Assembly: GCF_900111765.1 (NCBI RefSeq) | Contig: NZ_FOIB01000005.1 | Location: 496,001-560,000 of the forward strand | DNA from: Myxococcus fulvus | Lineage (GTDB): Bacteria; Myxococcota; Myxococcia; Myxococcales; Myxococcaceae | Length of the DNA: 64,000 nt | Reading direction: 5' to 3' | Shown: one piece after another, positions 18,440 to 30,500 of the stretch | How positions within the stretch are numbered: position 1 is the stretch's first letter | Layout: each line of letters opens with the position of its first letter | Position numbers and translations under genes: made by a program | Notes under the pieces: generated by a model | Told to the model about the DNA's origin: nothing | Database searches by the model: none | Seen by the model: the letters and a program-made list of their open reading frames with translations, nothing else

Positions 18440-19846
18440 ATGGTCCAGAGCTCCAGTCGCCTCGCCGCCGTACCGCCTCCGCTCGACGCGGGGGCGCTCG
18501 TCGAAAAGCAGCGCGCCTATTTCGAGTCTCGCGTCACGCTCCCGCTCGAGTGGCGGAGGGCGCGGCTGGAAGCCCTGGACCGGGTGGTGCGCAAGTACGA
18601 GGCGGAGATTCTCGCCGCCCTCAAGGCCGACCTCTCGAAGAGCGCCGAGGAGGCGTATCTGACGGAGGTCGGCAGCATCTATGGAGAAATCAAGGGCGCG
18701 CTCAAGCACCTCAAGTCTTGGATGAAGCCGCGCCGGGCCTCGGCGCCCATCGTCATCCAGCCTGCGCGGGCATACCAATACTCGGACCCGCTGGGCGTGA
18801 CGCTCATCATCGCGCCGTGGAACTACCCGTATCAGCTGTCCATCGCGCCGATCATCGGGGCGCTCGCCGCCGGGTGCACCGCGGTGCTCAAGCCCAGCGA
18901 GCTGGCGCCGGCCACGTCGGCGGTGCTGGCGAAGCTCCTGGGTGAGGCCTTCTCCCCGGAAGTCGTAGCCGTGGTGGAGGGCGACGCGGAGGCCAGCCGC
19001 GAGCTGTTGGCGCAGCGCTGGGACCTCATCTTCTTCACCGGCGGCACCCAGGTGGGCCGCGTGGTGGCCGAGGCCGCCGCGAAGCACCTGACGCCCACGG
19101 TGCTGGAATTGGGCGGCAAGAGCCCCTGCATCGTCGACCGGAGCGCGGACCTGGAGGTCACCGCGCGCCGCATCGCCTGGGGCAAGTACGTCAACGCGGG
19201 CCAGACGTGCATCGCCCCGGACTACGTGCTGATTCCTCCCGAGCTCAAGGCGCCCTTCACGGAGCTGGTGAAGAAGGCCGTCACCCAGTTCTACGGCCAG
19301 GACGCGCGCCAGAGCAGCGACTACGGCCGCATCATCAGCCCCCGGCACTTCGAGCGCGTGAAGGCGCTGGCCGGGCACGGCAAGGTGGTCTTCGGCGGCG
19401 AGCACGACGCGTCAAACCGCTTCTTCGCGCCCACCGTCATCACCGACGCGCCCCTGTCCAGCCCGCTGATGCAGGATGAAATCTTCGGTCCCCTCCTCCC
19501 GCTGGTGGACTGCCCCAACATCGACGAGGCCATCCGCTTCGTGCGCTCGCGCCCCAAGCCGCTCGCGCTCTACAGCTTCTCCAAGGACGCGGCCGTCAAC
19601 GAGCGGGTGCTGGCGGAGACGTCCAGCGGCGGCGCGGTGGTCAACGACGTGTGCGTGCACTTCGCGGTGGAGGGGCTGCCCTTCGGCGGCGTGGGCGAGT
19701 CCGGCGTGGGCGGCTACCACGGCCAGTCCAGCTTCGATGCCTTCAGCCACAAGAAGAGCGTGGTGAAGCGGCCCTTCCTGCTGGACCTGGCGATGCGCTA
19801 CCCGCCGTACGTGGGCAAGCTGGGCCTCTTCAAGCGCCTGATGTAG
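18440..19846 (+). CDS. Aldehyde dehydrogenase (class 3-like)
   Basis: A 468-residue NAD(P)-dependent aldehyde dehydrogenase. Motifs: NYPYQLSIAP, KPSELAPATSAVL, FFTGGTQVGR, the catalytic Glu in LELGGKSP, and the nucleophile Cys257 in GQTCIAPDYVL. The C-terminal GESGVGGYHGQSSFDAFSHKKS and hydrophobic end match the class 3/fatty-aldehyde group. It oxidises aldehydes to acids that the acyl-CoA synthetase of the same operon could activate. AAGGAGAA precedes the start. It is the last gene of the operon and converges on the RoxA-like gene. Confidence 0.93.
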   Translation: MVQSSSRLAAVPPPLDAGALVEKQRAYFESRVTLPLEWRRARLEALDRVVRKYEAEILAALKADLSKSAEEAYLTEVGSIYGEIKGALKHLKSWMKPRRASAPIVIQPARAYQYSDPLGVTLIIAPWNYPYQLSIAPIIGALAAGCTAVLKPSELAPATSAVLAKLLGEAFSPEVVAVVEGDAEASRELLAQRWDLIFFTGGTQVGRVVAEAAAKHLTPTVLELGGKSPCIVDRSADLEVTARRIAWGKYVNAGQTCIAPDYVLIPPELKAPFTELVKKAVTQFYGQDARQSSDYGRIISPRHFERVKALAGHGKVVFGGEHDASNRFFAPTVITDAPLSSPLMQDEIFGPLLPLVDCPNIDEAIRFVRSRPKPLALYSFSKDAAVNERVLAETSSGGAVVNDVCVHFAVEGLPFGGVGESGVGGYHGQSSFDAFSHKKSVVKRPFLLDLAMRYPPYVGKLGLFKRLM

Positions 19847-19860
19847 CCCTGACACGACGA

Positions 19861-19943
19861 GGCCGCCGGGAAGCTGCTCCCGACGGCCCCGGTGGCTCCA
19901 GGCCTCCTGCGGACGGGCACCCTGCCCCGCCCGAGGGAGGCCT
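19861..19943. terminator. Tandem hairpins between the catabolic operon and the oxygenase gene
   Basis: First stem: GGCCGCCGGGA (19861-19871) with TCCCGACGGCC (19878-19888), one mismatch. Second stem: AGGCCTCC from 19900 with GGAGGCCT ending at 19943, plus further G-C pairs inside, followed by TTCTTC. Likely bidirectional termination of two convergent genes. Confidence 0.6.
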
Positions 19944-19949
19944 TCTTCG

Positions 19950-21971
<2,022 letters not shown>

Positions 21972-22282
21972 GAGCGGGCCCTCCTCCGCTTATTAGCAGG
22001 GTGACAACAAGCCACTTTTTAAGCCTGCCGGTGAAGCGTCACAATACGCGGCGCGTCAGCGGACGACTGCCAATTGCCAACAAGGGCCCCACTCCGGACG
22101 AGCGGGCCTCGGCGTCAATCACAATCAAAACAACGACACGGCAAAGAGAGACTCCACCTGAAAGACAGCCACTTCTGTCCATCAGCCGACAGGGCCTGGA
22201 CCCAGGGCTGGCGCCTCAGGACAGCTCCTCAATTCGTGCATTCCAGGTCATAATGAGAGGACCGCCACGAAGGAGGCTCGCG
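21972..22282. promoter_or_regulatory. Divergent intergenic region (oxygenase / methyltransferase)
   Basis: 311 bp without a convincing gene, holding promoters for both flanking genes. A -10-like CATAAT lies at 22249-22254 ahead of the methyltransferase gene without a good -35. The left half contains short A/T runs (CACTTTTTAAG near 22012) unusual for this genome. The open frame leading into the methyltransferase has no family resemblance. Confidence 0.35.
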
Positions 22283-23251
22283 ATGTTCGACGTCATGCAG
22301 GTCGCAAGGCAGCTCAAGAGCGCGGTGCTGGCGGACCCCGAGCGTTTCTATTCGAACGAGACGGGTGCATGGGTGGCAGGCCTGCCCAGACCGCAAGAGA
22401 TTCGCGTCGTCACGGGGCGGGAGCCCTTCTGGATCAACCTGGGCTACTGGCGCGACGTGGAGCGCGTGGACGAGACGAACTGTGAGCGCGTCGGTGATTT
22501 GTTCAAAGCCGCACAAGCCCAGATGGCCCACCTGCTCGCGCGCACGGCGCGGCTGAGCGAGCGGGACGTGGTGCTCGACTGTGGGTTCGGCTACGCCGAC
22601 CAGGACATCCTCTGGGCGGAGGAATACCGCCCCGCCAGAATCGTGGGCATCAATGTCACACCCAATCAGGTCCGCGTGGGCAAGGAGCGCGTGAAGCTGA
22701 CGGGGCTGGAGGACCGGGTGCGGCTGGAGGTGGGCTCGGCGACCCAGATTCCCTTTGGTGACGGCGAGTTCGACGTCGTCTTCGCGCTGGAGTCCGCGAT
22801 GCACTTCCGCACGCGCGGCGACTTCCTGCGCGAGGCCTTCCGGGTGCTCAGGCCCGGTGGGCGTCTGGTGATGGCGGACATGTGTCAGAAGACGGACCGC
22901 GAGTCCGGCGCGGGCCTGCGCCGACGCCTGAGGCACCGCTACTGGCGTGGACGGATTGCGTTTCCGGAGGCCAACGTCTGGACGACGCAGCGCTACCTCA
23001 CCGAGCTGAACATCGCCGGGTTCCACCAGGGGAAGCTGGAGTCCATCGCGTCGGATGTCTACCCGGCCGTCAACACCGCGCTGGCCGCGCTCCGGGGCAT
23101 GACGGCCGCGGAGCGTGAGCCCGGCAGCGTCACCGTGGCGAAGGTGCGCGAGGACGTGCGGCGCGCCCGCCAGATGGAGTTCGAGCAGCTCCAGTGGCTG
23201 ACGCTGTTCAACTGCGACGAGTACGCGGTGGTCAGCGCCGAGAAGCCCTGA
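22283..23251 (+). CDS. SAM-dependent small-molecule methyltransferase
   Basis: A 322-residue enzyme. ATG 22283 is chosen because AAGGAGG lies seven bases upstream. The N-terminal lead-in FWINLGYWRDVERVDETNCE, the motif I VLDCGFGYADQD, the motif IVGINVTPNQVRVGKER and the segment SAMHFRTRGDFLREAFRVLRPGGRL are typical of O-/C-methyltransferases of the EryG/RebM type acting on natural products. It lies tail to tail with the encapsulin operon behind a strong terminator, so a shared pathway is possible but not indicated by transcription. Confidence 0.82.
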   Translation: MFDVMQVARQLKSAVLADPERFYSNETGAWVAGLPRPQEIRVVTGREPFWINLGYWRDVERVDETNCERVGDLFKAAQAQMAHLLARTARLSERDVVLDCGFGYADQDILWAEEYRPARIVGINVTPNQVRVGKERVKLTGLEDRVRLEVGSATQIPFGDGEFDVVFALESAMHFRTRGDFLREAFRVLRPGGRLVMADMCQKTDRESGAGLRRRLRHRYWRGRIAFPEANVWTTQRYLTELNIAGFHQGKLESIASDVYPAVNTALAALRGMTAAEREPGSVTVAKVREDVRRARQMEFEQLQWLTLFNCDEYAVVSAEKP

Positions 23252-23267
23252 CGTCCGCGGGTGTCAC

Positions 23268-23300
23268 CCGCCCGGAAGTCGCTGGAGGACTTCCGGGCGG
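23268..23300. terminator. Bidirectional hairpin terminator of the encapsulin operon
   Basis: CCGCCCGGAAGTC (23268-23280) and GACTTCCGGGCGG (23288-23300) form a perfect 13-bp stem with a 7-nt loop, six bases from the encapsulin stop on one side and 16 from the methyltransferase stop on the other. Confidence 0.7.
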
Positions 23301-23306
23301 TGCCGC

Positions 23307-24170
23307 TCAGGCGAGCGAGGCGACGTAGAAGTGCGTCGGCAGGTGGACGACGAGCGCCTCGTGAATCTCTCCGCAGACGGCCAGGCCGTCGCGCGGGAAG
23401 ATGCCGGGGGGCGGAGTGGCGAAGCGGATGGAGGAGCGGCCGCTGTCGAAGATGGTCGCCGCCGCGGTGAAGTCCCCGACGATGACCTGCCCGGGGTCCA
23501 CCATGCGCGCGCGGGCGATGCGCACGCCCATGCTCGTCAGGTCCGACAAGAGCCCGCCCTTGCCCACGAAGTAGCGGTAGTAGTCCGCCGGATTGACGAG
23601 GATGCCGTCCGCGCTGCCGCCCATCTGCTCCACCCTGTCACACGCCGCCAGCAGCGAGGACACGGGGTCCGAGCGCGCCGGCAGCCGGGTGATTCCCGGC
23701 GTCTCCAACAGGCCCCGCACGCGGTCCCCACCCCGCCCTCTGGCGAGCGCCTGGTTCTCCGCGGTGCACAGCCGCACCAGCAGCCGGAAGTCGATGAACG
23801 TCGCCAGCGTCTCCGGGTCATCCAGGAGCGCGGGCGGGACCTGGATCCACGCCGTGGTGGGCTTGAGCGTGGCCAGGTCCGTGTGGAACTCGAAGGCGGC
23901 CTCGGGGCGCAGGCCCACGTCCTCCACCTGGACGGTGGGCGGCGACTGGGGCGGCGTCTCGTGCCAGTACTTCACCTTGCCGCCCTCGGCCTTCACCACC
24001 TTGAACAGGCCACGCACCGCGATGCGCGGGCGACGCTTGAAGCCCGGGAAGGCCTCGGTGATGGTGTGCGAGAACTCCACCGACGCCTTCGCGCCCTCTT
24101 TGGCGACGGCCTGGGCGAAGACCTTGCCCGGTGACAACGGGGGCTGCTCCGCGGGTTCGTTCGTGCTCAT
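23307..24170 (-). CDS. HK97-fold shell protein, Family 3 ('natural product') encapsulin-like
   Basis: A 287-residue protein starting at ATG 24170 (MSTNEPAEQPPLSPGK). The layout is that of the HK97 capsid fold: a basic beta segment (RIAVRGLFKVVKAEGGKVKYWHE, E-loop-like), a helix-rich P-domain-like part (FIDFRLLVRLCTAENQALARGRG, then RGLLETPGI), an A-domain-like stretch (GILVNPADYYRYFVG) and the closing strands QVIVGDFTAAATIFD and HEALVVHLPTHFYVASL. Phage genes (portal, terminase, protease) are absent. It sits 13 bp behind a LysW-like gene and downstream of an NRPS, the setting described for Family 3 encapsulins in myxobacteria and streptomycetes. Self-assembly into a shell and cargo identity are inferences; a domesticated capsid relic is the alternative. 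Confidence 0.8.
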   Translation of the reverse strand: MSTNEPAEQPPLSPGKVFAQAVAKEGAKASVEFSHTITEAFPGFKRRPRIAVRGLFKVVKAEGGKVKYWHETPPQSPPTVQVEDVGLRPEAAFEFHTDLATLKPTTAWIQVPPALLDDPETLATFIDFRLLVRLCTAENQALARGRGGDRVRGLLETPGITRLPARSDPVSSLLAACDRVEQMGGSADGILVNPADYYRYFVGKGGLLSDLTSMGVRIARARMVDPGQVIVGDFTAAATIFDSGRSSIRFATPPPGIFPRDGLAVCGEIHEALVVHLPTHFYVASLA

Positions 24171-24183
24171 GGCGCGCCCGGGC

Positions 24184-24381
24184 CTACTCGCCCCAGTCCT
24201 CCTCGACTTCGGGCGCTTCCTCGAGCCGGAGCGGATTGAGGCCGACCACCTCCAGCTCTCCGTCACAGCCCGAGCACGTCAGCACCTCGCCCTGCACGCG
24301 GCCCTCGGCCTCGATGGGCTCCGAACACGTGGGGCAGCGGGCCTGCCCGGTCGCTTCCGACTGCTTCGTCAGTGCATGCAT
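24184..24381 (-). CDS. LysW-like amino-group carrier protein
   Basis: A 65-residue acidic protein. It has a zinc-ribbon with CPTC (residues 16-19) and CSGC (36-39), the segment GELEVVGLNPLRLEE, and the C-terminal EDWGE. This combination is the hallmark of LysW/AmCP, whose C-terminal Glu side chain is amide-linked to the alpha-amino group of aminoadipate or glutamate during lysine or ornithine synthesis. Streptomycetes also use AmCPs in natural-product pathways. None of the partner enzymes (LysX, LysZ, LysY, LysJ, LysK types) is in this window. The 15-residue N-terminal extension before the first Cys pair is longer than in LysW. Context suggests a substrate carrier for, or cargo of, the adjacent shell. 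Confidence 0.85.
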   Translation of the reverse strand: MHALTKQSEATGQARCPTCSEPIEAEGRVQGEVLTCSGCDGELEVVGLNPLRLEEAPEVEEDWGE

Positions 24382-24411
24382 GCCCTTGATCCTCTTTTGT
24401 TGAATCGGCGC

Positions 24412-24440
24412 AGTGTGTGAGTCTTCATTCCAGTCGTCAA
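24412..24440 (-). promoter_or_regulatory. Weak candidate internal promoter before the LysW-like gene
   Basis: In the 132-bp gap after the NRPS, the minus strand reads TTGACG (24440-24435), 17 bp, then CACACT. The -10 is poor. The gap is less GC-rich than the genes, so separate expression of carrier plus shell is conceivable. Confidence 0.2.
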
Positions 24441-24513
24441 GACAAGCCCTGAAACACAAGTGAGTGCAGCAAGGCCACATTTCTCAGGTATTTCGGCACG
24501 GGAATCGACGTGC

Positions 24514-27500
24514 TCACGCGGACACACTCCGAGGGAGTGTCCGGGCGTGGGAACGTTCCAGCGCGTCACGCAGGAGCGTGACGAGGGTGTGGACTCCCGG
24601 GGCGCGCAGCAGCGCGTAGTGGTCACCGGGCAGCGTGTGGACGTCCACGCCTCCCCTTGCGAGCAGCTCCCACTCGTGCGCGCGAGGTGACTCGGCGGAT
24701 TCGATGGAGACCAGCGCTCCCGGGTAGGGCCTGGGCACGTAGCGCCAGGCCGCGCGGAGGTTGGATTCGAACACGGCGCGCAGCGCTGTGAGCCCTGTTT
24801 CAGGGAGCGCCGAGACACGGCGCGCCGCGTCCTCCAGCACGCTCAGCGATTCGTCGGGAGGCAGGCTCGCGAGGACGTCTTCCGAGCACGGCAGATAGGC
24901 ACCCGCCGAGCGCAGCAGGTCCCGGAAGAAGAGCGCTCCCAACCGCGCGGGTTCGAGCCAGGACGGGTCCACGGCTCCTCCCGGGTGGGCTCGCGCATAG
25001 GTGTCGATGAGCACCAGCAGGTCCACCGCCTCTCCGCGCGCCTGGAGCTGCTGGGCCATCTCGAACGCGAGCGTCCCGCCCAGGGACCAGCCTCCGAGCA
25101 GGTAGGGGCCCTGTGGCTGCACCGCGCGGAGCTCGAGCAGGTAGCGCTCCGCCAGGGCCTCCACGCTGTCGAGCGGCGCGGTCTCCCCGTCGAGGCCCGG
25201 GGCCTGGAGGCCGAAGAAGGGCTGGTCCGCGCCCAGCAGGTGCGCCAGCTCCGCGTACGCGAGCACGGTGCCGCCCACGGGATGAATGCAGAAGAAGGGA
25301 CGCTTCGTCCCGCCGCGCAGCTGAACCAGGGGCGAGGCGACCTCGCGCGCCTGGGTCGACAACAGGCTCGCGATGCGCTCCACCGTCGCGCCCTGGAAGA
25401 GCGCGGCCACGGGGAGGACTCGGCCCGTGAGCTCTCGAATCCTCGCGAGCAGGCGCATGGCCAGCAGCGAGTGGCCACCCAGCTCGAAGAAGTCATCGCG
25501 GATGCTCACCGGGTGCACGCCGAGCGTCTCCTCCCAGGCCCGGACGAGCTGGAGCTCCAGCGAGGTCCGCGGAGGAACCCGAGGCGCCGCGTCCCGTCGT
25601 GTGACGTCCGTGTCCGGCGTGGGCAAGGCCCGGCGGTTCACCTTGCCGCTGGGTGACAGGGGCAACGACTCCAACGTCACGAAGTGGCCCGGCACCATGG
25701 AGTCGGGCAGTCGCTCCTGGAGGAAGGCGCGCAGGGCTCTCGACTCGGGCTCGGCGCCGTCCGCGCCCACGACATAGGCGACCAGTCGCGACAGCCCCGC
25801 GCCATCCGCGCGCGCCTCCACCACGCAGTCCTTCACCGCGGGATGGTGCGCGAGCGCGGCTTCGACCTCCGCGAGTTCGATGCGGTAGCCGCGCACCTTC
25901 ACCTGTGCGTCGCGTCGCCCGAGGAACTCGACGGTGCCGTCGGAGAGGTAGCGCGCGAAGTCTCCCGTCCGGTACACCCGTGAGCCTGGAGCAAGGCCCA
26001 GCGGGTCCGCGACGAAGCGCTCCGTCGTCAGGTCCGGACGGTGGAGGTAGCCGCGCGCCAGCGCCGCGCCGCCGAGATACAGCTCGCCAGGGACACCCGG
26101 AGGAACCGGGGTGCCTCGCGCATCGAGCACGTGCACGCGTGCGTTCGCGATGGGGCGACCGATGGGCGGAAGGTCCGGCCAGGACGCGGGGTCGCCTTCC
26201 AACGTGTGGGCCGTTATCACGTGGGACTCCGTGGGCCCGTAGTGGTTGTGCAACACGCAGCCCGGCAGGCGTCCGATGAAGCGCCGCAGCGCGGGCGTCA
26301 CACGGAGCTGCTCTCCGGCCGTGATGATTTCGCGCAGTCGGCTCGGCGCCAGTCCGCCCCGGTCCGCCACCTCGGCGAGGTTCTGGAGCGCGACGAAGGG
26401 GAGGAACAGTCGCTCGACGCCGTGCTGGTCCATGTGCTCCAGCAGGGCACGTGCATCCAGCCGCAGCTCCTCGGGGATGAGCACCAGCTCTCCGCCGGCC
26501 GCCCAGGTGGAGAACAGCTCTTGGAAGCAGACGTCGAAGCTCAGCGCGGAGAACTGGAGCGTGCGCCCCTGTGGCAGGCGCGAGGCGCCGAGCTGCCACT
26601 GCACCAGGTTGAGCAGCGGCCCGTGCGGCATGGCCACGCCCTTCGGCTCTCCCGTCGACCCCGAGGTGTAGATGACGTAGGCGAGCGACTCCGGCCCCGC
26701 CAGTGGCGGAAGGTCCTCCGCGTCCTCGTCCTCGAAGCGCGCCGCCTCCGTGTCGAGCAGCAGCCTCTGGGCCGTCCCGTCCGGCACGAGGTCGGCGAGG
26801 GAAGCCTGCGTGAGCAACCACGGTGCCCTGGAGAAGCGAAGCATCCACGCCAGGCGCTCACGCGGATACGACGGGTCCAACGGGACGTAGGCGCCACCCG
26901 CCTTGAGGATGGCGAGCACACCGACTGCGAGGTCCAGCGAGCGGCGGACACACAGGCCCACGGGCACATCGGGCCCCACCCCGCCCCGGCGAAGGAGTCT
27001 CGCCAGTCGGTTCGCGCGCTGGTTCAGCTCGCCGTAGGTGAGCACGTGCTCGCCGAAGCGGACCGCCACCGCGTCGGGAGTGCACTCGGCCTGCTCCTCG
27101 AAGAGTGCGTTCACCCGGCTCACGGACGAAGGTGGCGCCTCGGTGGCGTTCCACTCCACCAGCAGCCGGTGCCGCTCGTTCTCGGCGAGCAGCGGCAACG
27201 TCTCCACGTCCTGCGCGGGCTGGGCGAGCGCGGACTGGAGCAGCCGGAGGTAGTGCCCCGCCATCCGCGACACCGTCTCCTCGTCGAACAGGTCCGTGTT
27301 GTATTCCCAGGACGTCACCAGCGACTGGGGCTGCTCCTGGACGAACAGCGTGAGGTCGAACTTCGACATGCCCGGCTCGAAGGCGAAGCCCTCGACGCCG
27401 AGCCCCTGGAGCGACATCGGCACCGTGGGGCCCGGCATGACGAACATGACCTGGAAGAGCGGTGAGCGGCTCAAGTCCCTGCTCGGCTGCAGCGCGTCCA

Positions 27501-30500
27501 CCAGCTGCTCGAAGGGCAGGTCCTGGTGCGCGAACGCTCCCAGACACGCCTTCCTCACCCTCCTCAACAACTCCCCGAAGCTCGCTCCTCCCGTCTCCAC
27601 CCTCACCACCAACGTGTTCACGAAGAAGCCGACCAGCTCCTCCACCTGTCTCCAGTTCCTCCCCGATATCGGCGTCCCCACCACCACGTCGCCCTGCCCG
27701 CTGTAGCGCCCCAGCAGCACCTGGAACGCCGCCAGCAGCGTCATGTACAGCGTCACCCCTTCCTTCCGGCTCAGCTCGCGCAGCCTCTCTTCCAGACCGT
27801 GTGAGAGCGTCACGCGCTTCAGTGCACCTCGATAGGTGCGCACCGCGGGACGCGGCCTGTCGGTGGGCAGCTCCAACACCGGCGGCGCTCCGGTCAGCTG
27901 CTCCTTCCACCACCCCAACTGCTTCTCCAGCACCTCCCCCTTCAGCCACTCCCGCTGCCATCTCGCGTAGTCCGCGTACCGCACCTCCAACGGCGTGCGC
28001 TCCACTGACTCCCCACTCACCCTCGCCCCGTACCCTTCCCCCAGCTCCTTCTCCAGCAACCCCACCGACCATCCGTCGAACACGATGTGATGCACCACCC
28101 ACACCAGCACGTGTTCTTCTTCCGCGACCTTCAGCACCTTCGCCCTCAGCAGCGGTCCTCGCTCCAGGTCGAACGGACGCTGGGCTTCCTCCTCTACCTT
28201 CGGCAGCATTTCCGCCGCGGACACCGGCTTCACCGTCAGCGTCAGCTCCACGTCCTCGTGGATTCGCTGCACCGGCTTCCCGTCCACCTCGCCGAAGGTC
28301 GTCCTCAGTGACTCGTGCCTTCGCACCACGTCACGGAACGCCCCCTCCAGTGCCCTCACATCCAGCGGCCCCGTGAGCCGCACCGCGAAGGGCATGTTGT
28401 ACGAGAACCCCTCCGCGTCGAGCTGCGAGAGGAACCACAGTCGCTGCTGCGCGAAGGACTGCTCCACCACGCCGTTGTGCGGTCTCCGGGTCAGCGCGGG
28501 CGGAGGTGCGCCTCGGGCTTCCTCGAGGACATCCTCCAGGTGCTCGGCGAGCTGCGCCACCGTGGGCGATTCGAAGAGCACACGGACGGGAAGGTCTCGC
28601 CCCACCACGTCCTTCAAGCGGGACACCGCCTGCGTCGCGAGCAGCGAGTGCCCCCCCAGCTCGAAGAAGTGGGCTTCCACGCCCACGTGCTCCAGGCCGA
28701 GCAGCGGACCGAACACCTCCGCGACCACCCGCTCCATCGCCGTGCGTGGCGCCACGTGGCCACCACGTGACTCCTCTACTCGCGGCACCGGCAGCGCCTT
28801 GCGGTCCACCTTCCCCGTCGGCGCAATCGGCAACGCGGGGAGCGCGACGAAGGCCGAGGGCACCATGTACTCAGGCACCTTCGTCTGCAGGTGCGCGCGC
28901 AGCTCCGCGGGCGTCAGCGCGTGTCCGTCCTGGTACACGACATAGCCCACGAGCCGCCGGTCTCCCGGCACGTCCTCACGCACCACCGCCACCGCGTCCC
29001 GCACACCGGGCAGTGCTCGCAGCACCACCTCCACCTCGCCCAGCTCGATGCGGAAGCCCCGCAGCTTCACCTGTCCATCCAGGCGCCCGAGGAACTCCAG
29101 GTTCCCATCCGCCAGCCACCGCGCCCTGTCGCCCGTGCGGTAGTAGCGCTCACCCGCCACGCCCTCGAGCGTGTCCGGGAGGAACCGGTCCGCGGTCAGC
29201 TCGGGGCGACCATGGTAGCCGTGCGCCAGACTCGCGCCCGCGACGCCCACTTCCCCCGGGACACCGATGGGACAGGGCTCGCCGTTCGCGTCCAACACGT
29301 ACAGGCGCACGTTGGTGATGGGCACGCCCACCGGCGGAAGCGCGGGCCACGAGGAAGGGGGTCCCGAGGCCCGCCACGCGGTGACGACGTGCGCCTCCGA
29401 GGGACCGTACTGGTTCTCCAGCACACATCCCGGGAGCCGCTCGAAGAAGGCCACGAGCGCGGGCGTCACCTGGAGCTGCTCTCCCGCCGTCACCACCTCC
29501 GTCAAGGGAGGCAGGACCTCCTCGGACGCAGCGGCGTCGCAGACCGCCTGGAGCGCGACGAAGGGGAGATAGAGCCGCTCGACCTGGTGACGCACCATGT
29601 ACCGGAGCATCGCGCCAGGGTCCTGACGCAGCGCCGGGGTGATGAGCAGGACACGGCCACCCAGGCACCAGGTGCCGAACATCTCCTGGAAGGAGACATC
29701 GAAGTTGAGCGAGGCGAACTGGAGCGTCGTCGCGTCCGGCTTCACCGTCCGCTTCAGCAACCACCAGAGCATGTTGCCCACCGCGCGGTGGGACATGACG
29801 ATGCCCTTCGGTCGCCCCGTGCTCCCGGACGTGTAGACGAAGTAGCAGTTCGTCTCCACGGAGAGGTCCACGCAAGGTGCGCTCGTGGGACGGCGCGAGA
29901 TGGCGGCGGCCTCGTCCTCCAGGCTCAGCACGCGCGCCGACGTCCCCGAGGGCAGCGCGGAGATCAGATGCGCCTGCGCCACCACCACGGGCGCTTCCGT
30001 GTCCTCCAACATCAGCCGCAGCCGCTCGGTGGGCCACGTCGGGTCCAGGGGCAGGAAGGCCGCTCCGGCCTTGAGCGTGGCCAGCACCGCCACGGGCATC
30101 TCGAGGCTGCTCCGGTCCAGACACAGCCCCACCGAGCCATTGGGCGGCACCCCCAACGCCACCAGGTGGTTCGCGAGCTGGTTCGCGCGCGCGTCCAGCT
30201 CCGCGTACGTCAGCGAGCGCGTGCCGTCCGTCACCGCCTCCACGTGCGGCGTCCGCGCCACCTGGGTCTCCACCCATTGGTGCATCAGGCCCGGCACGTA
30301 GGTCGCGTCCCGACGCGCGCCCCACTCCGCCAGCAGGTGCCGACGCTCCGCCGCGTCGAGCAGCGGGAGCGCGGAGATGGGCACCTCCGAGGACTCCACC
30401 ACCGCGTCGAGCAAGCGGCCGTAGTGCCCCGCCATCCGGGACACCGTCTCCTCGTCGAACAGGTCCGTGTTGTATTCCCAATACGTCACCAGACCGCGCG

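Noticed and set aside
23307..24170. Prophage remnant explanation for the HK97-fold gene
   Set aside because: No portal, terminase, protease, tail, integrase or attachment-site genes are nearby, and the gene is embedded in a biosynthetic operon; kept only as an alternative.
24524..24540. Hairpin ACACTCC-GAG-GGAGTGT as an NRPS terminator
   Set aside because: It lies inside the last codons of the NRPS gene rather than after the stop; probably coincidental.
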